This document shows, in pieces, positions 61,401 through 64,000 of a stretch of DNA of 64,000 nt. Positions within the stretch are counted from its first letter, which is position 1; each line of letters opens with the position of its first letter. This DNA comes from JAEZDR01 sp039811185. GTDB lineage: Bacteria > Bacteroidota > Bacteroidia > Chitinophagales > Chitinophagaceae. The notes under the pieces are model-generated. The model saw nothing but the letters and a program-made list of their open reading frames with translations, was not told the DNA's origin and did no database searches. A program made the position numbers and the translations under genes. The DNA lies in contig JBDHYF010000010.1 of assembly GCA_039811185.1 (NCBI GenBank), forward strand, positions 19,106 to 83,105, read 5' to 3'.

Positions 61401-64000
61401 GAGTTACTGCCGGCTTGCTTCGAGCCAACAGCCGTTGACGTTTCCAATATCACCAATGCATCCGCAGACGTAACATGGCAGGCGCCGACAATGGGGTCGC
61501 CGGTGAGCTACGACTTATACTATAGCTTGTCTTCGGCAGCTCCAACCGGTACCACTACGCCTTCTCAGCAGAATATTGGCAGCACTTCGGCTACTATTGG
61601 TTCGCTCAGCGCCAACACAAAATATTATGTTTGGGTAAGAACATTCTGTGGTGGATCCAGTTATAGTGCGTGGACATCAAAAGACAGTTTTAAAACGGCT
61701 TGCGATCCGGTGGTTACCTTACCATGGACCGAAGGTTTTGAAGGGATGACCGCCGTTGGTAACAACATGTTGCCCGATTGCTGGTCGTTCGAAAATGTAA
61801 CGGGTGGCACAACCACAATGGGTACAACAACAACAAGCGATACCTATCGGAATCCCCGCGCCGGTGGCACCAAATATCTTTTCGTGCGCTATAGCAGCGA
61901 ACATTGGATTTATACACCCGGCTTCAACTTAACAGCCGGTGAGAACTACGATTTCAGTTTTTATTTGATGAATAAAACCGGAGCATCGGGCTTTACAATG
62001 GACGTAGCTTATGGTATGGACGCAGACGTTGCCGGCATGCAGAACACCATCGTTTCCGCAGTGCCGATAACCAACAAAGACTACATCTTGTATAAGTACA
62101 CGATCACCGCACCGACTACCGGCGCATACTACTTTGGAATAAAAGCATCGGGTAACGGCACACCGTGGTACCTAAGCTTTGATGATTTCAAATTGGCCGT
62201 TACGCCCACTTGTAATATACCAACAGCCATCACCGTTGGAAACATTTCAAGCAGCGGCGCACAAGTTTCATGGACGGCACCTACTGTTGGTTCACCTGTT
62301 AGCTACGATCTTTATTATAACACCACCGGTGCTGCACCGAACAGTAGCACAACACCGTCGAAAACGGGGCTTGTGGCCGCGCCCGAAACGCTCTCCGGCC
62401 TTGCCGACAATACCAAATATTATGTTTGGATGCGAACATTCTGCGGCGGAACGGATTACAGCGAATGGAGTGTAAAAGATAGCTTTACAACTAAGTGTGT
62501 GGCAACGAACATTCCATACACTCAGGATTTTGAAACAGCAGCAGTGCCCGGTATGCCGAGTTGTACATATATTGAAAACGCAGGAGCCGGCAACAACTGG
62601 ATCACTTCTTCCAGTCCGGGTTTCGGATTTACAACAAAAGTGCTTCGGTACAGTTATAATACTTCGCAGCCGGCAAATGCCTGGTTTTATACAAACGGCC
62701 TTAATTTAACCGGAGGTACATCCTACCGTCTGAAGTTCGATTATGGCACCAACAGCACCACTTATACAGAAAAATTAAAGGTGTCTTATGGCAGTTCAGC
62801 TGACTTCGGCAGCATGATGAGCGACATCATTGATTTATCATCTATTCAGGGTAACACAAAACGCGATACAACAGTTGACTTTACAGCACCGGCAACAGGT
62901 GTTTACTACCTCGGATTTAATGTGTATTCAGCAGCAAATCAGAACGCGCTTTTTGTAGATAACATCAGCGTTACACTTACGCCAACCTGCGACGCACCAA
63001 CGGCTGTTGTAGCTTCTAATCCAACTACCAACAGTGTTGATTTACAATGGACGGCTCCGATAATCGGCACACCTGTTTATTACGAAGTGTATTACAACAA
63101 AACGGGTACTGCGCCAACAGCTTCCACTACGCCTCAGCAGACGAATATAGTTACAACCAACACCTCTCTTGGTTCGTTGGATGCTTCTTCAACCTATTCT
63201 GTTTGGGTAAGAACATTCTGCGGTGGAACCGACTACAGCAACTGGTCGGCTGTTGCAACGTTCAACACGAGTTGTGCGCCGGTAAGTTTACCTTGGTCTG
63301 AAGGCTTCGAAACCGTTTCAGCACCAGCAGCAAATGTGTTTCCGAATTGCTGGGGAATAGCGCAAACCGGTGGAATGGGAACTTCAGCAGATAATAGCTC
63401 TTACCGCGGACCAAGAACCGGAACAAAATATGCGTACATCAGTTATGATACAGATAACGGCTTCTTTACACCGGGCTTTATACTCCAAAAAGATTCTACC
63501 TACGAGTTTTCATTCTATGTAATGAATAAGTATGGGGGTACCGGCGCGAGCATGGAAGTGGGTTACGGCACGAGTCCATCTGCCGCAGGCATGACGACCT
63601 ATCTGAAACAGATGACGGTGATGTCGAATACCAGTTATCAGGAACAAAAATTCACCATCACACCAACAGCAACCGATACCTATTACTTTGGAATACACGG
63701 TGTGTTGGATGACGCATTGAGCACGTGGTATCTTAGCTTCGACGATTTTAGCGTAACACGTACCAGCTCTGTTCCGGTTACCATCAGCAGCTTTAAAGCG
63801 GAGAATGCCGGCAGCGTAAACCATGTTTTATGGACAACAGCCACCGAACAAAACAACGCTGGCTTTGAAGTAGAGAAGAGCGTTGATGGCAACAAGTTTG
63901 AAAAAATGGCGTTTGTAGCTTCAAAAGCAGAAGGCGGCAACAGTGCATCCACACTGCATTACAGCTTAACCGACAACAAACCGTTTGTGCTGGGCACTTA
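58488..64000 (+). CDS. Giant secreted multidomain protein (GEVED, Fn3, choice-of-anchor J), 3'-truncated
   Basis: At least 1837 codons from ATG 58488 without a stop; the C-terminus lies beyond the window. A signal peptide (MRKTLLLLTFVFAYVLSFSQ) leads to an N-terminal beta domain, an Ig-like module (about 214-312), a GEVED domain (about 317-465; AIWIDFDDDGIFSSSE, YGEAEDYLVEI), then about five alternating units: Fn3 (SYDLYY...NTKYYVWVRTFCGG) and a choice-of-anchor J/MAM-like lectin fold (GMPSCTYIENAGAGNNW). Near the end, VTISSFKAENAGSVNHVLW and NAGFEVEKSVDGNKFE are the region that precedes T9SS sorting domains. Probably a surface adhesin. Confidence 0.9.
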   Translation, partial: MRKTLLLLTFVFAYVLSFSQVQVSIGSGTGTSTYFPIYNLYDYSYSQTIYHASELTAAGAPGSSTITKIRYKPKSSISTANWNNWTIYMANTTKTGFVDESDYIPGSGLTQVFSGAIAGNVTANDWLEVTLTTPFLWDGSSNLVIAVSDNADGWTLSSPSWSGYTAGAAGAGLYQGVYYYQDYTPIDVTGPDMSDDYGATNSIAQVQLDMVSSTACSGTPSAGTLSVDTAVCPAKAFVLKTTGATMAGGLTYQWQSKLPGDPAWTDISGATTGSYNMASGITQSTLYRLRITCTNGGATAYSDSALVKINPPSQCYCVPIYTTGCSDGDMITNFVFEDISNNSGTSCSASPSGYANYTNLKTFLEQNNTYQASVTIGSGGSGGVAIWIDFDDDGIFSSSEKFYTTTNIAASGTGTIDVVVDGAAPLGIHRMRVRQVFNTAGNLIDPCTSYTYGEAEDYLVEIIPPAACGKPTDISFSSATDSSAVVNWMAPTTSAPTSYDIYYNTTGIAPDSTTTPTSAGIVTPPYNLNGLTGNTLVYVWVRSVCGTNNKSVWAQSSFTTPCTSTTVPYTIDFEDATVPGLPPCTMRENAGTGNNWNTATQTLYGFNSKVLAYLYSTASAANAWFYTRGVQLTAGTSYRLRFEYGSNSSSYNEKLKVVMGNAPTSTAMTDLVIDLPNINNNVKKDTTIDFIAGNTGTVYFGFNVYSDANQYNLYLDNISVKLTPTCEVPSDITFGAITDSSAEVNWMPPVIGSPVSFDLYYSASPVPPTATTTPSAANVVTAPVLLDSLTANTKYYVWMRTFCGGTDYSEWTIADSFKTDCNLITDFSENFDAVAANALPDCWSKVGSTGSAYVQNTGGFSAPKALYVYSSSTTSIVTVALPGVSNLADNTHRLKFKLKANITVGGIVEVGYVTDVTDPSSFVTLTSATAGSTTAYQDVEVIPGAIVGATHLALRHTGSPANSVLIDDVIWELLPACFEPTAVDVSNITNASADVTWQAPTMGSPVSYDLYYSLSSAAPTGTTTPSQQNIGSTSATIGSLSANTKYYVWVRTFCGGSSYSAWTSKDSFKTACDPVVTLPWTEGFEGMTAVGNNMLPDCWSFENVTGGTTTMGTTTTSDTYRNPRAGGTKYLFVRYSSEHWIYTPGFNLTAGENYDFSFYLMNKTGASGFTMDVAYGMDADVAGMQNTIVSAVPITNKDYILYKYTITAPTTGAYYFGIKASGNGTPWYLSFDDFKLAVTPTCNIPTAITVGNISSSGAQVSWTAPTVGSPVSYDLYYNTTGAAPNSSTTPSKTGLVAAPETLSGLADNTKYYVWMRTFCGGTDYSEWSVKDSFTTKCVATNIPYTQDFETAAVPGMPSCTYIENAGAGNNWITSSSPGFGFTTKVLRYSYNTSQPANAWFYTNGLNLTGGTSYRLKFDYGTNSTTYTEKLKVSYGSSADFGSMMSDIIDLSSIQGNTKRDTTVDFTAPATGVYYLGFNVYSAANQNALFVDNISVTLTPTCDAPTAVVASNPTTNSVDLQWTAPIIGTPVYYEVYYNKTGTAPTASTTPQQTNIVTTNTSLGSLDASSTYSVWVRTFCGGTDYSNWSAVATFNTSCAPVSLPWSEGFETVSAPAANVFPNCWGIAQTGGMGTSADNSSYRGPRTGTKYAYISYDTDNGFFTPGFILQKDSTYEFSFYVMNKYGGTGASMEVGYGTSPSAAGMTTYLKQMTVMSNTSYQEQKFTITPTATDTYYFGIHGVLDDALSTWYLSFDDFSVTRTSSVPVTISSFKAENAGSVNHVLWTTATEQNNAGFEVEKSVDGNKFEKMAFVASKAEGGNSASTLHYSLTDNKPFVLGT

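Overview
The window is a chromosomal segment of a Bacteroidota bacterium, most likely from the Chitinophagaceae or a close relative. The reasons are promoters of the Bacteroidota type (TAnnTTTG near -7), little sign of Shine-Dalgarno sequences, very large secreted proteins of the type IX secretion (T9SS) kind, a PID-CTERM-like small protein with an exosortase, a DUF2807 head-GIN lipoprotein, and a Wza/Wzc polysaccharide locus. The assignment is inferred from protein flavour; no marker gene proves the genus.

Region by region. 1-9.4 kb: housekeeping genes (partial purM, ribF, a Na+/H+ antiporter, an e(P4)-type acid phosphatase, a cystathionine beta-synthase-like enzyme, an M1 peptidase). 9.5-16.1 kb: a minus-strand mutagenesis operon imuA-imuB-dnaE2-dinB, with a 17-bp palindrome between its candidate promoter boxes. 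16.3-19.1 kb: tRNA-Asp followed by an AT-rich three-gene island with overlapping reading frames (STAS-GHKL ATPase, STAS-like DUF4325 protein, membrane-anchored helical protein). 19.2-21.8 kb: thyA, proline dehydrogenase, a hotdog thioesterase. 22.1-30.2 kb: a 2574-residue beta-helix T9SS protein and, 10 nt downstream, an 80-residue PID-CTERM-like protein, closed by a terminator. 30.3-35.0 kb: small secreted proteins, dnaK, a secreted alpha/beta hydrolase. 35.0-36.6 kb: a REP-like hairpin array on both sides of a Y1 (RAYT-type) transposase. 36.6-57.2 kb: an exosortase and a 16-gene exopolysaccharide locus running from wza/wzc to a PHP-type tyrosine phosphatase. 57.2-58.0 kb: a gene-free stretch of dispersed repeats, then tRNA-Cys. 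58.0-64.0 kb: a small membrane protein and the first 1837 codons of a second giant secreted protein (Ig-like, GEVED, then alternating Fn3 and choice-of-anchor J modules), cut by the window end.

How the genes work together. The polysaccharide locus carries export (Wza), chain-length/kinase (Wzc), phosphatase (CpsB/YwqE type), flippase, polymerase, eight glycosyltransferase-like proteins, and decoration functions (carbamoyltransferase, FkbM methyltransferase, fucosyltransferase family). No initiating sugar-phosphate transferase or nucleotide-sugar synthesis gene is visible, so these must lie elsewhere. The exosortase next to the locus and the PID-CTERM-like protein 6.4 kb away may form an enzyme/substrate pair. 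The two giant proteins are probably surface or matrix proteins. The best candidates for something not yet described are the STAS/GHKL/membrane triad beside tRNA-Asp and the exosortase/PID-CTERM linkage.
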